From an uncultured cyanobacterium (GTDB taxonomy: Bacteria; Cyanobacteriota; Cyanobacteriia; PCC-6307; Cyanobiaceae): a stretch of DNA of 64,000 bases. The stretch lies in the NCBI GenBank assembly GCA_903917565.1, contig CAIXBB010000038.1:62001-126000 (forward strand). Direction: 5' to 3'. Of this stretch, positions 42,758 through 52,160 are shown piece by piece. The notes under the pieces are model-generated. The model saw only the letters and a program-made list of their open reading frames with translations. It did no database searches and was not told the DNA's origin. A program made the translations under genes and the position numbers. Position 1 is the stretch's first letter, and every line of letters begins with the position of its first letter.

Positions 42758-44455
42758 CTAGGCCGAGGCGATGGGCATCCGCCAGCCACTGCCGAAGGCC
42801 CGGTCGCTCACCTTGAGCACCGGCGCCGCCTGGCGCCGCTTGAACTCGGCCCGCCGCAGCAACCCGGCCACCCGGGCCACCAGCTCCCGGTCCGCCCCCT
42901 CGGACACCAGCTCCTCCGGCGTGCGCATCTCCTCGATGCAGGCCTTCAGCAGGGGATCGAGCACCGCGTAGTCGGGCAGGGAATCGCTGTCGCGCTGGTC
43001 GGGGCGCAGCTCGGCGCTGGGGGGCTTGGTACGGATCGTCGCGCCGATCAGCTCCCCATGCCAGGGCAGGCCGAGGGCCGAGCGGCAGGGGCCGGAGGCC
43101 GCCCCATCCAGCCAGTCACAGAGGCCGGAGATGGTGGTCTTGTAGAGGTCGCCGATCACCGCCAGGCCACCGTTCATGTCGCCGTAGAGCGTGCAATAGC
43201 CCACCGCCAGCTCCGATTTGTTGCCGGTGGAAAGCAGCAGGCCCCCCTTCTCGTTGGCCACCGCCATCAGCAGCGTCCCCCGGATCCTGGACTGAAGGTT
43301 CTCCTCGGTGACCCCCCGCGGGGGCGCCCCCAGCTCGGGGGTGAGGGCGGCGGCGAAGGTCTCCATCAGCGGGGAGATCGGCAGGGTGGCGGTGCGCAGT
43401 CCGAGCCGCCCGGCCAGGGCGTCGGCATCGTCGAGGGAGCCGGACGAGCTGAAGGGGGAGGGCAGGCGCAACCCCTCCACCCGTTCGGGCCCGAGCGCCG
43501 CGGTGGCGATCACCGCCACCAGGGCCGAATCGATGCCGCCGCTCAGCCCCAGCAGGGCCCGCTGGAAGCCGCACTTGGCGGCATAGTCGCGCACCCCCAG
43601 CACCAGCACCCGCAGTAGCTGCTCCCAAGGGTCCGGCGGCGCGGCGGCGGGCGTCGTGGCTGAGGTGGCCCCGCCAGGAGCGGCGTCCCAGAAGCCCAGG
43701 TCCTCGGCGGCGCAGGCCAGTCGCAGCTGCGGTCGGCCGTCCCCATCCACCACGAAGCTGGCGCCATCGAAAACCAGGTCATCGTTGCCGCCCACCTGGT
43801 TGAGGTAAACCACCGGCGCCCCGAGCCGGGCCGCCGCCCGGGCCGCCAGAGCCTGGCGCACCTCCCCTTTGCCACGGCCGAAGGGGGAGGCCGAGAGGTT
43901 GAGCAGCAGGTCGATCCGGCTCGCCGCCAGATCGGCGATCGGGTCCACGGCGTCCGGCCAGCGGCTGCGGAGGTTCTCCTCCACCCAGAGGTCCTCGCAG
44001 ATGGTCAGGCCCAGCCGCCAGGGGCGACCACCGGCCTCCAGCTCCAGCACCGCCGGGGCGTCGCCGGGCAGAAAGTAGCGGCGTTCATCGAAGACGTCGT
44101 AGCTGGGCAGCAGGCGCTTGCGGCAGACGATGCGCCAGCTGCCCCGCTCCACCAGGGCCAGGGCGTTGTGCAACCCCGGCTGGCGCCGGCCATCGACCTG
44201 CTCGGCCACCCCCACCAGCACAGCCAGACCGCCCGGGCAGGCCGCCGCCAGGCTCTCGAGCACCCGCTCCTGGCGCTGGATCAGGGCGGGGCGCAGCAGC
44301 AGGTCCCGCGGCGGGTAACCCCACAGCGACAGCTCGGGGGTGAGCATCAGGTCGGCCCCACCGGCGCGGGCCCGCTCGGCGGCCGCGAGGATCCGGCGGC
44401 CGTTGCCCTCCAGGTCGCCCACCAGGGGGTTCAGCTGGGCCAGGGCGAGGCGCAT
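42758..44455 (-). CDS. nadE: Glutamine-dependent NAD+ synthetase
   Basis: Last step of NAD biosynthesis: amidation of nicotinate adenine dinucleotide. 565 residues with an N-terminal nitrilase-type glutaminase domain (catalytic Glu in PELSLWGYPPRD, Lys in CRKRLLPSY, Cys in LTICEDLW) and a C-terminal synthetase domain (LLGLSGGIDSALVAVIA; STGNKSELAVGYCTLYGDMNGGLA, motif regions). Its ATG overlaps the nadD stop by one base (TGATG), so nadD and nadE, two consecutive steps, are made together. Confidence 0.96.
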   Translation of the reverse strand: MRLALAQLNPLVGDLEGNGRRILAAAERARAGGADLMLTPELSLWGYPPRDLLLRPALIQRQERVLESLAAACPGGLAVLVGVAEQVDGRRQPGLHNALALVERGSWRIVCRKRLLPSYDVFDERRYFLPGDAPAVLELEAGGRPWRLGLTICEDLWVEENLRSRWPDAVDPIADLAASRIDLLLNLSASPFGRGKGEVRQALAARAAARLGAPVVYLNQVGGNDDLVFDGASFVVDGDGRPQLRLACAAEDLGFWDAAPGGATSATTPAAAPPDPWEQLLRVLVLGVRDYAAKCGFQRALLGLSGGIDSALVAVIATAALGPERVEGLRLPSPFSSSGSLDDADALAGRLGLRTATLPISPLMETFAAALTPELGAPPRGVTEENLQSRIRGTLLMAVANEKGGLLLSTGNKSELAVGYCTLYGDMNGGLAVIGDLYKTTISGLCDWLDGAASGPCRSALGLPWHGELIGATIRTKPPSAELRPDQRDSDSLPDYAVLDPLLKACIEEMRTPEELVSEGADRELVARVAGLLRRAEFKRRQAAPVLKVSDRAFGSGWRMPIASA

Positions 44456-45036
44456 CAGGGCTCGGAGAGGCCGTAGAGATTGTGCTGCAGCAGCACCGGC
44501 CAGAGTTCAGACGGTACCTGGGCAGGATCGGGCCGCTCCCGGATCCGGGAGCTGGCGCTGGGGGGAATCGCCAGGGGCAGCAGGTCGAGGGTGGCCCCCA
44601 GGTCCCGCAGCCGCTCCAGATCCGCCGCCTCCAGCGGCCAGCCCTCGCGGCGGGCGATGCCGAGCCGGCAGCTCCGCAGCAGCGCGTCGGCCCGCTTCCA
44701 GCGATGGATCTGGCCGGCCAGGTCGCTGCCCACCACAAACACCAGCTCACGCTGGGGCCAGCGGGCCCGGGCCCGCTCCAGGGTCTCCACCGCCCAGGGG
44801 CTGCTGAGCTCCGGCTCCAGGCTGAGCCGGGGGTCCTCAATGGCCCCCACCAGGGCGGCCAGCAGGGCGGTGCGCACCTTCAGGGGGGCGCCGTGCTGCT
44901 TGAGGGGGTTGTCGCTGGCCCAGGTGACCACCTGGGGGAACAGGCCCAGCAGACCTTCCAGCAGGGCCCTGTGGCCTCGGGTGGGGGGATCGGCGCTGGT
45001 GCCGAAGAGGGCGAGACGGGTTGTGGGGGGGGTCAC
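44455..45036 (-). CDS. nadD: Nicotinate-nucleotide adenylyltransferase-like protein
   Basis: 193 residues from the GTG at 45036, which forms a GTGA overlap with the preceding GTPase gene. The nucleotidyltransferase motif is LFGTSADPPTRGHRALL (GTxxPxxxGH), and the C-terminal phosphate motif is ASSRIRERPD. Since the first His of the usual DPPHxGH is Thr here while GH is kept, the active site is slightly unusual, but the context (coupled to nadE) strongly supports nicotinate mononucleotide adenylyltransferase. Confidence 0.88.
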   Translation of the reverse strand: MTPPTTRLALFGTSADPPTRGHRALLEGLLGLFPQVVTWASDNPLKQHGAPLKVRTALLAALVGAIEDPRLSLEPELSSPWAVETLERARARWPQRELVFVVGSDLAGQIHRWKRADALLRSCRLGIARREGWPLEAADLERLRDLGATLDLLPLAIPPSASSRIRERPDPAQVPSELWPVLLQHNLYGLSEP

Positions 45037-46364
45037 GGGTGGAGGCCGCCGCCGGCGGTGCGTTCCCCTCCCTCCTGTTGCCACTGGCTCAGCCAGCGGC
45101 GGGTTTCCGGATCCTGCCGCACCAGCCGTCGCAGCAGGGCCCCCGGCTGGCCGGCGGCGGTGGTGCTGCGCAGCAGTTCGGCGGCCGCCAGCCGGCCGGT
45201 GCGCCGGGTGGTGTGGACCGCCAGGGCCGCCTGGGCCAGGGCCACCGGGGCGGCCGGCGCCAGGCTCAGCCCGCCGCTCAGGGGCGCCGCCAGCAGCAGC
45301 AGCTGGCGCAGGCCGCCCAGCAGAAGCTGCAGGCCCAGCTGGGCGCCGCCCAGCAGGGCGTTATGGCCGCCCAGACGGGTGAGCAGCGTGCGGGCGCCGC
45401 TGCGGGTCATGGGCAGGCCGTAGAGCTGGCAGAGCTGGACCACCAGGGCGCCGTCGCAGGCCAGACCGCCGGCCAGATCGAGCAGCAGCAGGGGGTTGGC
45501 CGCCACCCCCGTGGCCTTGAGGGCCGCGAAGCGGCCGATCAGACCCTGGGCCTGGCGGTGGCCGTGGCGCAGCCGGCAGCGGTGCAGGGCCTGGCTGAAG
45601 CGGTCGGCGGCCCGCAGGGCATTGAGGGCCAGCAGCAGCTCCCCATGGCGCTCCAGCAGACCGGTGAGCTCCTGGCGCAGGGGCTCCACCCGGGGAGGGG
45701 CCGGCTCGCTGCGCACCCGGCCGTCGGCGCGCAGGCGCGCCTGGCGGGGGGCGGCCGCCACGGCCAGGGGCCGAAGGTTGCGGGCCCCCGCCGGCAGGCT
45801 CCGGCCGATGCTGGCGAGCAGGGCGTCGCGCTCGGCCTCCGGCCAGCAGTCGCTGCGATTGAGCACCAGCAACAGGGGCTTGCCGGAGGACAGCAGATCG
45901 TCCAGGGCCTCGGCATCCATCACGGTGAGGTCGCTGTCGATCACCAGCAGCACCAGGTCGGCGCCCACCGCCACCCTGGCCGCCAGGCGGGAGCGGGCGG
46001 CGGCGGCGATCTCGTCGATGCCGGGGGTGTCCACCAGGTCGACCCCCTCCAGACCTGCCAGGGGCTGGCCCCAGGCCTGCTGCTGCTGGTGGCGGGTGCA
46101 GCCGTGGGCCACGTCGGTGGCGAAGTGCTCCTCCCCGAGCAGGGCATTGAGCAGGCTCGACTTGCCCACCCCGACCCGGCCGAACACGGCCACCCGCGGC
46201 CGGCGACGACGCAGGCGTTCCAGCTGGCGATCCAGGCTGGCCAGTTCCGGCGCCAGGGAGGCCTGCTCCCGGCCGCTGAGCTCCAGCCCCGATCGCCAGC
46301 GGGCCAGCAGCTGCCTGCAGCGCTCGGCGGCGGGGGGGGCGACCAGGGGGACCGTTGCCGCCAT
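45033..46364 (-). CDS. Dynamin-like/Era-like membrane GTPase (DUF697 type)
   Basis: 443-residue GTPase. G1 is FGRVGVGKSSLLNALLG, G3 VDLVDTPGIDE, and G4 NRSDCW (NxxD-like, with S for K). The C-terminal third is hydrophobic with about three helices (LLLGGLRQLLLLAAPL; ALAQAALAV) and a DUF697-like Arg/Ala-rich end, predicting membrane attachment. Start at 46364, two bases after the previous stop. In cyanobacteria such proteins are of unknown function. Coupled to nadD (GTGA), it is part of the CNNM-GTPase-nadD-nadE operon. Confidence 0.85.
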   Translation of the reverse strand: MAATVPLVAPPAAERCRQLLARWRSGLELSGREQASLAPELASLDRQLERLRRRRPRVAVFGRVGVGKSSLLNALLGEEHFATDVAHGCTRHQQQQAWGQPLAGLEGVDLVDTPGIDEIAAAARSRLAARVAVGADLVLLVIDSDLTVMDAEALDDLLSSGKPLLLVLNRSDCWPEAERDALLASIGRSLPAGARNLRPLAVAAAPRQARLRADGRVRSEPAPPRVEPLRQELTGLLERHGELLLALNALRAADRFSQALHRCRLRHGHRQAQGLIGRFAALKATGVAANPLLLLDLAGGLACDGALVVQLCQLYGLPMTRSGARTLLTRLGGHNALLGGAQLGLQLLLGGLRQLLLLAAPLSGGLSLAPAAPVALAQAALAVHTTRRTGRLAAAELLRSTTAAGQPGALLRRLVRQDPETRRWLSQWQQEGGERTAGGGLHP

Positions 46365-46366
46365 TG

Positions 46367-47380
46367 TCACGGGGTGCTCTCGGTGGCGCCCGCTGGCCGG
46401 CGCCACCAGCCGGCCAGCACCGCCAGCACCGCCTCGGGGCCGATGACTCCGACGAAGCCGCCGAACTCGTCCACCACCACCCGCACCCTGGAACCGTTAC
46501 GGCGGAAGCTGGTGAGCAGCCGATCAGCCCGGATCATCTCCGGCACGAACTCCACCGGTTCACAGAGATCGGCGGCCTGGCTCCCCCCCCGGCACTCCAC
46601 CAGGGCCGTGAGCAATTGCTCGCGGCTGGCCACGCCCAGCACCTCATCCACTTCCTCACCAAGCACCACCCACCAGGCGGTGGTGTGGCGCAGCAGGGTG
46701 GAACGCTGCTCGTCGAGGCTCTGGTGGCCCGCCAGGGTGGGGGCTGCCACCCTCGGCAGCATCAGGTCCCTGGCGGTGAGGTCGTTGAGCTGGAACACCT
46801 TGGCGATCATGGCGGCCTCATCGGCCTCGATCTGGCCCTTCTGGGAACCGAGCCGGGCCAGCAGCCGGATTTCCTCCTCGTCGGTGCTGATCTCGCTCTG
46901 GGCGGTGATGGCCGGCAGGATCTGCTCCAGCAGCAGCACCAGTGGCAGCATCAGCCTGGTGAACACGCCAAGGGCAGGGGCACTGGCCAGGGCCACCGGC
47001 ATGGCCAGCTTGCTGCCGATCGCCTTGGGCAGAATTTCCCCCAGCAGGATCACCAGCACGGTGAGGCCCACGGAGAACAGGGGCAACGCCAGCCCCTTGA
47101 TGCCGTGGCGGACGAACACGGCGCTGGCGATGCCACCCACCATCAGGCTGCCGAAGATGTTGAAGATGTTGTTGGCGATCACCAGGACCGCCAGGGTGCG
47201 GCCCAGCCGCTGCCGCAGGGCCTCCAGCCGCCGGGCCCCGGGCACCGGCCGGGGGCGGCTGGCCAGTTCATGCACCTTCACTGGATTGACGGTGAGCAGG
47301 GCCGCCTCCACCCCCGAGCTGATGAACGAGCCAACCAGCATCACCACCACCACCAGCACCAGGAGCAGGAGATCGTTCAT
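46367..47380 (-). CDS. CNNM/CorC (HlyC)-type transporter-like protein
   Basis: 337 residues starting MNDLLLLVLVVVVMLVGSF. Three or four N-terminal helices form a DUF21 domain (ILLGEILPKAIGSKLAMP, GSFISSGVEAALLTVNPVKV, motif regions), followed by a CBS-pair-like domain (about residues 190-310: TARDLMLPRVAAPTLAGHQSL; DEVLGVASREQLL) with the ends VVDEFGGFVGVIGPEAVL. The usual C-terminal CorC_HlyC transporter domain is missing. The family is linked to Mg2+ or Co2+ handling. It heads the minus-strand operon and is divergent from pepP (103 nt). Confidence 0.88.
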   Translation of the reverse strand: MNDLLLLVLVVVVMLVGSFISSGVEAALLTVNPVKVHELASRPRPVPGARRLEALRQRLGRTLAVLVIANNIFNIFGSLMVGGIASAVFVRHGIKGLALPLFSVGLTVLVILLGEILPKAIGSKLAMPVALASAPALGVFTRLMLPLVLLLEQILPAITAQSEISTDEEEIRLLARLGSQKGQIEADEAAMIAKVFQLNDLTARDLMLPRVAAPTLAGHQSLDEQRSTLLRHTTAWWVVLGEEVDEVLGVASREQLLTALVECRGGSQAADLCEPVEFVPEMIRADRLLTSFRRNGSRVRVVVDEFGGFVGVIGPEAVLAVLAGWWRRPAGATESTP

Positions 47381-47483
47381 CCGCGGGTGATGGAAACAGA
47401 GGAGGGCGGCACGCGCAGGTTCGGGGGAATCACATGTATTTAATCGGCTGTGCCATCTTCTCGCTGTACATCCCTTCGCCTTG

Positions 47484-48815
47484 ATGCCGCCGACCCCCCC
47501 GATCGACCCCGCCCTGCTGGCCCGCCGTCGCCAGCGGTTCCTGCAGCAGCTGAGTGGCGTGGCCGCGGTGATCCCCGGAGCGGCGCTGGTGACCCACCAC
47601 GCCGACGTGGAGCACAGCTTCCGCCAGAACAGCGACTTCTGGTACCTCACCGGCTTCGATGAGCCCGGTGCCGTGGCCCTGTTCCTGCCCCACCGGCCCG
47701 ACAACCCCTTCGTTTTGTTTGTCGAGGCGAAGGATCCGGGGGCCGAGGTGTGGAACGGCTTCCGCTGGGGCTGCGACGGGGCCGTCACGAGCTTCGGCGC
47801 GGATCTGGCCCATCCCCGCAGCGAACTGGCCGAACGGCTGCCGGAATATCTCGACGGTGCCGAGGGGATCGCCTTCCGGGTGGGCCGCCATCCGCAGGTG
47901 GAACCCCTGGTGCTCGCCGCCTGGGGACGCCAGCTGGATCGGGCCCCCCGCAGCGGCAAGGCGGCGCTGGGGCTGGTGGCCCCTTGCCCGCTGCTGCACG
48001 AGCTGCGGCTGCGCAAGGAACCCGAGGAACTGGCCCGCCTGCGGGAGGCCGCCCGCATCTCCGCCGAGGCCCACGAACTGGCCCGGCGGGTGGTGCGGCC
48101 TGGCCTCAGCGAACGGCAGGTGCAGGCCGTGATCGAGCAGCACTTCCTCGAGCAGGGGGCCCGCGGCACTGCCTATGGCTCGATCGTCGCCGGCGGCGAC
48201 AACGCCTGCGTCCTCCACTACACCGCCAACGCCGACGTGCTGCGGGACGGCGACCTGCTGCTGATCGATGCGGGCTGCAGCCTCGACGACTACTACAACG
48301 GCGACATCACCCGCACCTTCCCCGTCAACGGTCGCTTCAGCGGCGAGCAACGGGCCCTCTACGAGTTGGTGCTGGCCGCCCAGGAGGCGGCCGTGGCGGC
48401 GGTGGCCCCCGGCCAGACCGCCGAAGGGGTGCATGACACCGCCGTCCGGGTGCTGGTGGAGGGGCTGGTTGAGCTGGGCCTGCTGAGCGGCGCGGTGGAT
48501 GGCCTGATCGAGCAGGGGGCCTACCGCCATCTGTACATGCACCGCACCGGCCACTGGCTGGGGCTCGACGTCCACGATGTGGGGGCCTACCGGCTGGGCG
48601 AGCACCATGTGGCCCTCGAGCCGGGCATGGTGCTCACCGTGGAGCCCGGCCTCTACGTGAGCGACCGGCTGGCGGTGCCCGAGGGACAGCCCGCCATCGA
48701 GGCGCGCTGGAAGGGCATCGGCATCCGCATCGAGGACGACGTGGCGGTGAGTGACCACGGCCATGAGGTGCTCACGGCCAGCGCCCTCAAGGCGCCGGCG
48801 GCGATGGAGCGCTGA
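47484..48815 (+). CDS. pepP: Xaa-Pro aminopeptidase
   Basis: Metallo-aminopeptidase that removes N-terminal residues before Pro. 443 residues with the N-terminal creatinase domain (RQNSDFWYLTGFDEPGAV) and C-terminal pita-bread domain carrying the metal ligands: Asp in LLIDAGCSLD, Asp in NGDITRTF, His in HRTGHWLGLDVHD, Glu in LTVEPGLYV and Glu in IRIEDDVAV. The ATG at 47484 is used; a TTG at 47481 precedes it. Its 3' end overlaps the convergent HAD gene by 29 nt. Confidence 0.95.
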   Translation: MPPTPPIDPALLARRRQRFLQQLSGVAAVIPGAALVTHHADVEHSFRQNSDFWYLTGFDEPGAVALFLPHRPDNPFVLFVEAKDPGAEVWNGFRWGCDGAVTSFGADLAHPRSELAERLPEYLDGAEGIAFRVGRHPQVEPLVLAAWGRQLDRAPRSGKAALGLVAPCPLLHELRLRKEPEELARLREAARISAEAHELARRVVRPGLSERQVQAVIEQHFLEQGARGTAYGSIVAGGDNACVLHYTANADVLRDGDLLLIDAGCSLDDYYNGDITRTFPVNGRFSGEQRALYELVLAAQEAAVAAVAPGQTAEGVHDTAVRVLVEGLVELGLLSGAVDGLIEQGAYRHLYMHRTGHWLGLDVHDVGAYRLGEHHVALEPGMVLTVEPGLYVSDRLAVPEGQPAIEARWKGIGIRIEDDVAVSDHGHEVLTASALKAPAAMER

Positions 48816-49584
48816 ACAGCTCCAGCACCTGGCGGGTGGCGTGCAGGAGGCGGTCGGCCCCCGCCTCGCGTAACTGCGCTTCATACCGCTGGCGGTCGGC
48901 CTCCCGCCCGGCTTCCTGCAGGTGGGGGGGCGCCACCGCCAGCGCTTCGAAGCGCTGGCCGGGCACCCGGGCGCGGGCCTGGCGCACCGTTTCCACATCG
49001 GCCACCGTGTCACCCAGGTAGGTCACGGGCGGGGCGCCGGCCCCCAGGGGCACCCCCGCCAGCGTGGCCGCCAGGGCCAGCAGGCCAGTGGGGTCGGGCT
49101 TGTCGGGGGCCTGCCCCATGGCGATCAGGGGCGGCGCCACCAGGGCCAGCCGCTGCTCCAGCACGTAGCGGGCGGAAGGGGGCTCGGCGCCGCTGACGAA
49201 GCCCCAGACGATCCCCAGATCGCTGAGGGCGGTGAAGAACGGCCCGTCCACCAGCAGGGGCTCGCTGCCGATGAAGCCACGCCAGAGGCTGGGATCCCCC
49301 TCCGGATCGCCACCGAAGTAATGGCCGCTGAACACCGCCACCAGCTCCTCCCAGGCGGGCAGGGGGACAACGCCACGGCGGCGCAGCAGCTCCATCGAGG
49401 CCTGCCAGTCGTTGTTCCAGCGGCCTTCGCCCTTGAGGGCGTCGATCGCGGCGCTCTCCGGAGCCCAGCCGCTGTAATGCCGCACGGTTTCGACGATGGC
49501 GCGCCGGTAGCTGCCACCCACATCCCTGATCACGCCGTCGATGTCGAACAGGAGGACAGCGCGGGGGGCGGCGGGGGCGGCCAG
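48787..49584 (-). CDS. HAD-superfamily phosphatase, non-canonical start codon
   Basis: HAD hydrolase. The catalytic motif FDIDGVIRD lies upstream of the first GTG (49533), so the gene must begin earlier. Between it and the in-frame TAA (49612-49614) there is no ATG, GTG or TTG; a CTG at 49584 (LAAPAAPRAVLLFDIDGV) is the best candidate, giving 265 residues. Later motifs are WGFVSGAEPPS, GQAPDKPDPTGLL and YLGDTVADVETV. I associate it with the TIGR01548-type subgroup. Substrate unknown. Convergent overlap with pepP is 29 nt. Confidence 0.78.
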   Translation of the reverse strand: MAAPAAPRAVLLFDIDGVIRDVGGSYRRAIVETVRHYSGWAPESAAIDALKGEGRWNNDWQASMELLRRRGVVPLPAWEELVAVFSGHYFGGDPEGDPSLWRGFIGSEPLLVDGPFFTALSDLGIVWGFVSGAEPPSARYVLEQRLALVAPPLIAMGQAPDKPDPTGLLALAATLAGVPLGAGAPPVTYLGDTVADVETVRQARARVPGQRFEALAVAPPHLQEAGREADRQRYEAQLREAGADRLLHATRQVLELFSAPSPPAP

Positions 49585-49626
49585 GCGAGTTGCTGCGAAT
49601 CGGCTGGTAAGTTAATCGTTTGCTAG

Positions 49627-50115
<489 letters not shown>

Positions 50116-50136
50116 GTCCCTCGTCCCCCGGGCGGT

Positions 50137-50799
50137 TCAGCCATCCTGGGCGTCCCGTTCGAACTGCTCGGCGGCCGCGGCGGTGTCCTGGCTCCCGAAC
50201 AGCGCCTGGGCAATCACCGGGCTGATCGTGTGGTGGGCCAGGCCGGCGGCGGCGAGGCGGGCCAGGTCCCCCGGCTGCCGCAGGCTGGCCACCAGCAGGC
50301 GGGTGCTGGAGCCCACCCCTTCGAGGGCCCGCTGCATGGCGATCAGCTCGCCATGGCCGTCGCGGCCGAGATCGCTGATGCGGCCGAGGTAGGCGGCGAT
50401 GCCATCGGCCCCGAGGGCGGCGGCCACCAGCACCTGCGCCACCTCGTAGCAGGCGGTGAAGGTGACAGGGATGCCTTCGGCGATCAGCTGCCGCGCCACC
50501 TCGGCCCCCCCCCGGGTGATCGGCACCTTCACCAGCACCCGCTGGGGATCTAATCCCGCCAGGGCCCGACCGGTGGCCAGCTGCTGTTCCCCATCACCTC
50601 CCCAGGTCTGCAGATGGAGCTCGCGGCAGCCCAGCTCGGCGGCGCGCTCACTCAGCCGGGCCAGGTGGTCGAGGCGGCAGGGCTGGCCGGCCCGCCGCAG
50701 CAGGGTCGGGTTGGTGGTGACCCCCTGGAACAGGCCACTGGGCAGCCAGCGCTCCCACTCCAGGGGATCGGCAGAATCGAGCAGCAGACGCAGGGCCAT
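50137..50799 (-). CDS. Short transaldolase / fructose-6-phosphate aldolase-like protein
   Basis: 220-residue TIM-barrel enzyme of the transaldolase B/FSA-like short class. The Schiff-base Lys is in VLVKVPITRGG; LLLDSADPLEWERWL and GVTTNPTLLRRAG are the N-terminal motifs, and VTFTACYEVAQVL and AAYLGRISDLGRDG follow. Full-length transaldolase of cyanobacteria is longer, so this is a second, different enzyme of the sugar-phosphate family. It is 5 nt downstream of the PP2C gene on the same strand and may be the last gene of the FHA-kinase transcript. Confidence 0.85.
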   Translation of the reverse strand: MALRLLLDSADPLEWERWLPSGLFQGVTTNPTLLRRAGQPCRLDHLARLSERAAELGCRELHLQTWGGDGEQQLATGRALAGLDPQRVLVKVPITRGGAEVARQLIAEGIPVTFTACYEVAQVLVAAALGADGIAAYLGRISDLGRDGHGELIAMQRALEGVGSSTRLLVASLRQPGDLARLAAAGLAHHTISPVIAQALFGSQDTAAAAEQFERDAQDG

Positions 50800-50804
50800 G
50801 GGGT

Positions 50805-52160
50805 TCAGGGGGGGGTGGCGGCCGTGGATTCGGCCCACTGCCGGCTGAGCGCCTCCAGCAGGGCCGGGCAGGCGCCGAGGGCGTGAAGAGGGCGGCGAGG
50901 TCTGGCCCCAGGAGGAGGGTCCGCAGGGGGTTTGTCTTCAGGGAGATCGCGGGCAGGAAGATCCGCCGCAATCAACGCGGCCAGGGGATCACTGGCGGCC
51001 GCGGCCTTGAGGCGGGCGGGATCCTGCCGGCCCTGGCGCAGGGCGACGAACAGCTCGCGGCGACGGCGCAGCTCCAGGGGAAGGGTGGCCGGCTGGCTGC
51101 AGAGGCGCTCCACCTCGGCCAGGGCGGCCCGCAGCCCGGGGGAGGTGGGCGTCGCCTGCTGCGGGGGCTGGGTTCGGGGCCAGACCAGACCAAGAGCGCC
51201 ACCACCGGCGGCGGCCAGGGCCAGGCCGATGGCCACCGCCCGACCGATCGCCGGACGTCGCCGCTGGGGGGGGGACGGCGGTGGCGCCGCCGGGGGGGAT
51301 GGCTTCATCGGAGGGGTTTCCGACGCCTGAGCTTGCAGTGGCGGCGGCAGTTCCTCGCCGAGACATCCGATGCGGCCAATGGTCACGGTCACGTCGTCGC
51401 CGCTGCCCTCCCGGCTGATCCGATCCAGCGCCTCCGGCAGGGTGCCGGCCGCCTCGGCGCCAGTGCGGGCCAACCACGCCGCCAGGGTGAGGAAGTCGCC
51501 GTCGGTGGCACAGGATTTGCGGATGCCGTCGGTGCAGAGCACCAGGGCGAAGTCGCGCTCTTCGGGAGACAGCGGATGCAGGCCCGCCCGGCGGGCGAAC
51601 AGGGCCGCCGCCCGGGGCTGGCAGAGGCTGCAGGTGGCTTCCCCGAGCGCGGTGGGCTCGTTCTCCTCCTCCAGCAGCCGGGCGCGGCCGTCCGCCTCCA
51701 CCCGCACCAGATCCCAGTCGCCCAGGCCGGTATGGCCCCACCAGCGGGGCGTCATCACCACCAGGCCCAGGGTGCTGCCGTAGAGCAGGGGCTCGAAGTC
51801 GCCGTCGCCAGGGTTGTTGTGCCAGTGGGCCTCTACCGCCTCCAGCCAGCGGCGCTGGACCGCCTCGGGCAGGTCCTGCGCCAGCCAGCGGCTCCAGCCC
51901 CCCTGCCCTTTCCCCGGGGGAGCCTCGGCCAGGGCGGCACCCGCCACGGCCAGGGCCGATTCGCAGGCCAGGCGACTGCCCACCTCACTGCGCCGGTAGC
52001 GTCGTCCACCATGGCCATCGGCCACCGCCATCAGCATGACCGGCTGCCCTTCGGCGTCGCACATCTCAACGCAGAGCATGGCGTCCTGACAGGGGCGGCC
52101 GGCACGCCGGTGGGCGGACCCGGCCCGGCTGGCACCAATCGGCGCCACCCAGCGGCTCAC
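50805..52160 (-). CDS. PP2C-type phosphatase with C-terminal membrane anchor (TerY-P triad)
   Basis: 451 residues from a GTG at 52160 that forms a GTGA overlap with the vWA stop. The PP2C domain (about residues 1-265) has the metal motifs AVADGHGG (48-51), GDWDLV (147-150), LCTDGI (210-212) and GSGDDVTV (254-256). A Pro-rich linker leads to one helix (about 307-327) and a further 120 residues outside or in the periplasm. It matches YegK of E. coli, whose neighbours are YegL (vWA) and YegI (kinase). It probably removes phosphates placed by the adjacent kinase. Confidence 0.85.
   Translation of the reverse strand: MSRWVAPIGASRAGSAHRRAGRPCQDAMLCVEMCDAEGQPVMLMAVADGHGGRRYRRSEVGSRLACESALAVAGAALAEAPPGKGQGGWSRWLAQDLPEAVQRRWLEAVEAHWHNNPGDGDFEPLLYGSTLGLVVMTPRWWGHTGLGDWDLVRVEADGRARLLEEENEPTALGEATCSLCQPRAAALFARRAGLHPLSPEERDFALVLCTDGIRKSCATDGDFLTLAAWLARTGAEAAGTLPEALDRISREGSGDDVTVTIGRIGCLGEELPPPLQAQASETPPMKPSPPAAPPPSPPQRRRPAIGRAVAIGLALAAAGGGALGLVWPRTQPPQQATPTSPGLRAALAEVERLCSQPATLPLELRRRRELFVALRQGRQDPARLKAAAASDPLAALIAADLPARDLPEDKPPADPPPGARPRRPLHALGACPALLEALSRQWAESTAATPP

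Noticed and set aside
45021-47390. 789-residue plus-strand frame
   Set aside because: It is antisense to the GTPase and CNNM genes, with Gln/Gly-rich low complexity; real motifs are on the minus strand.
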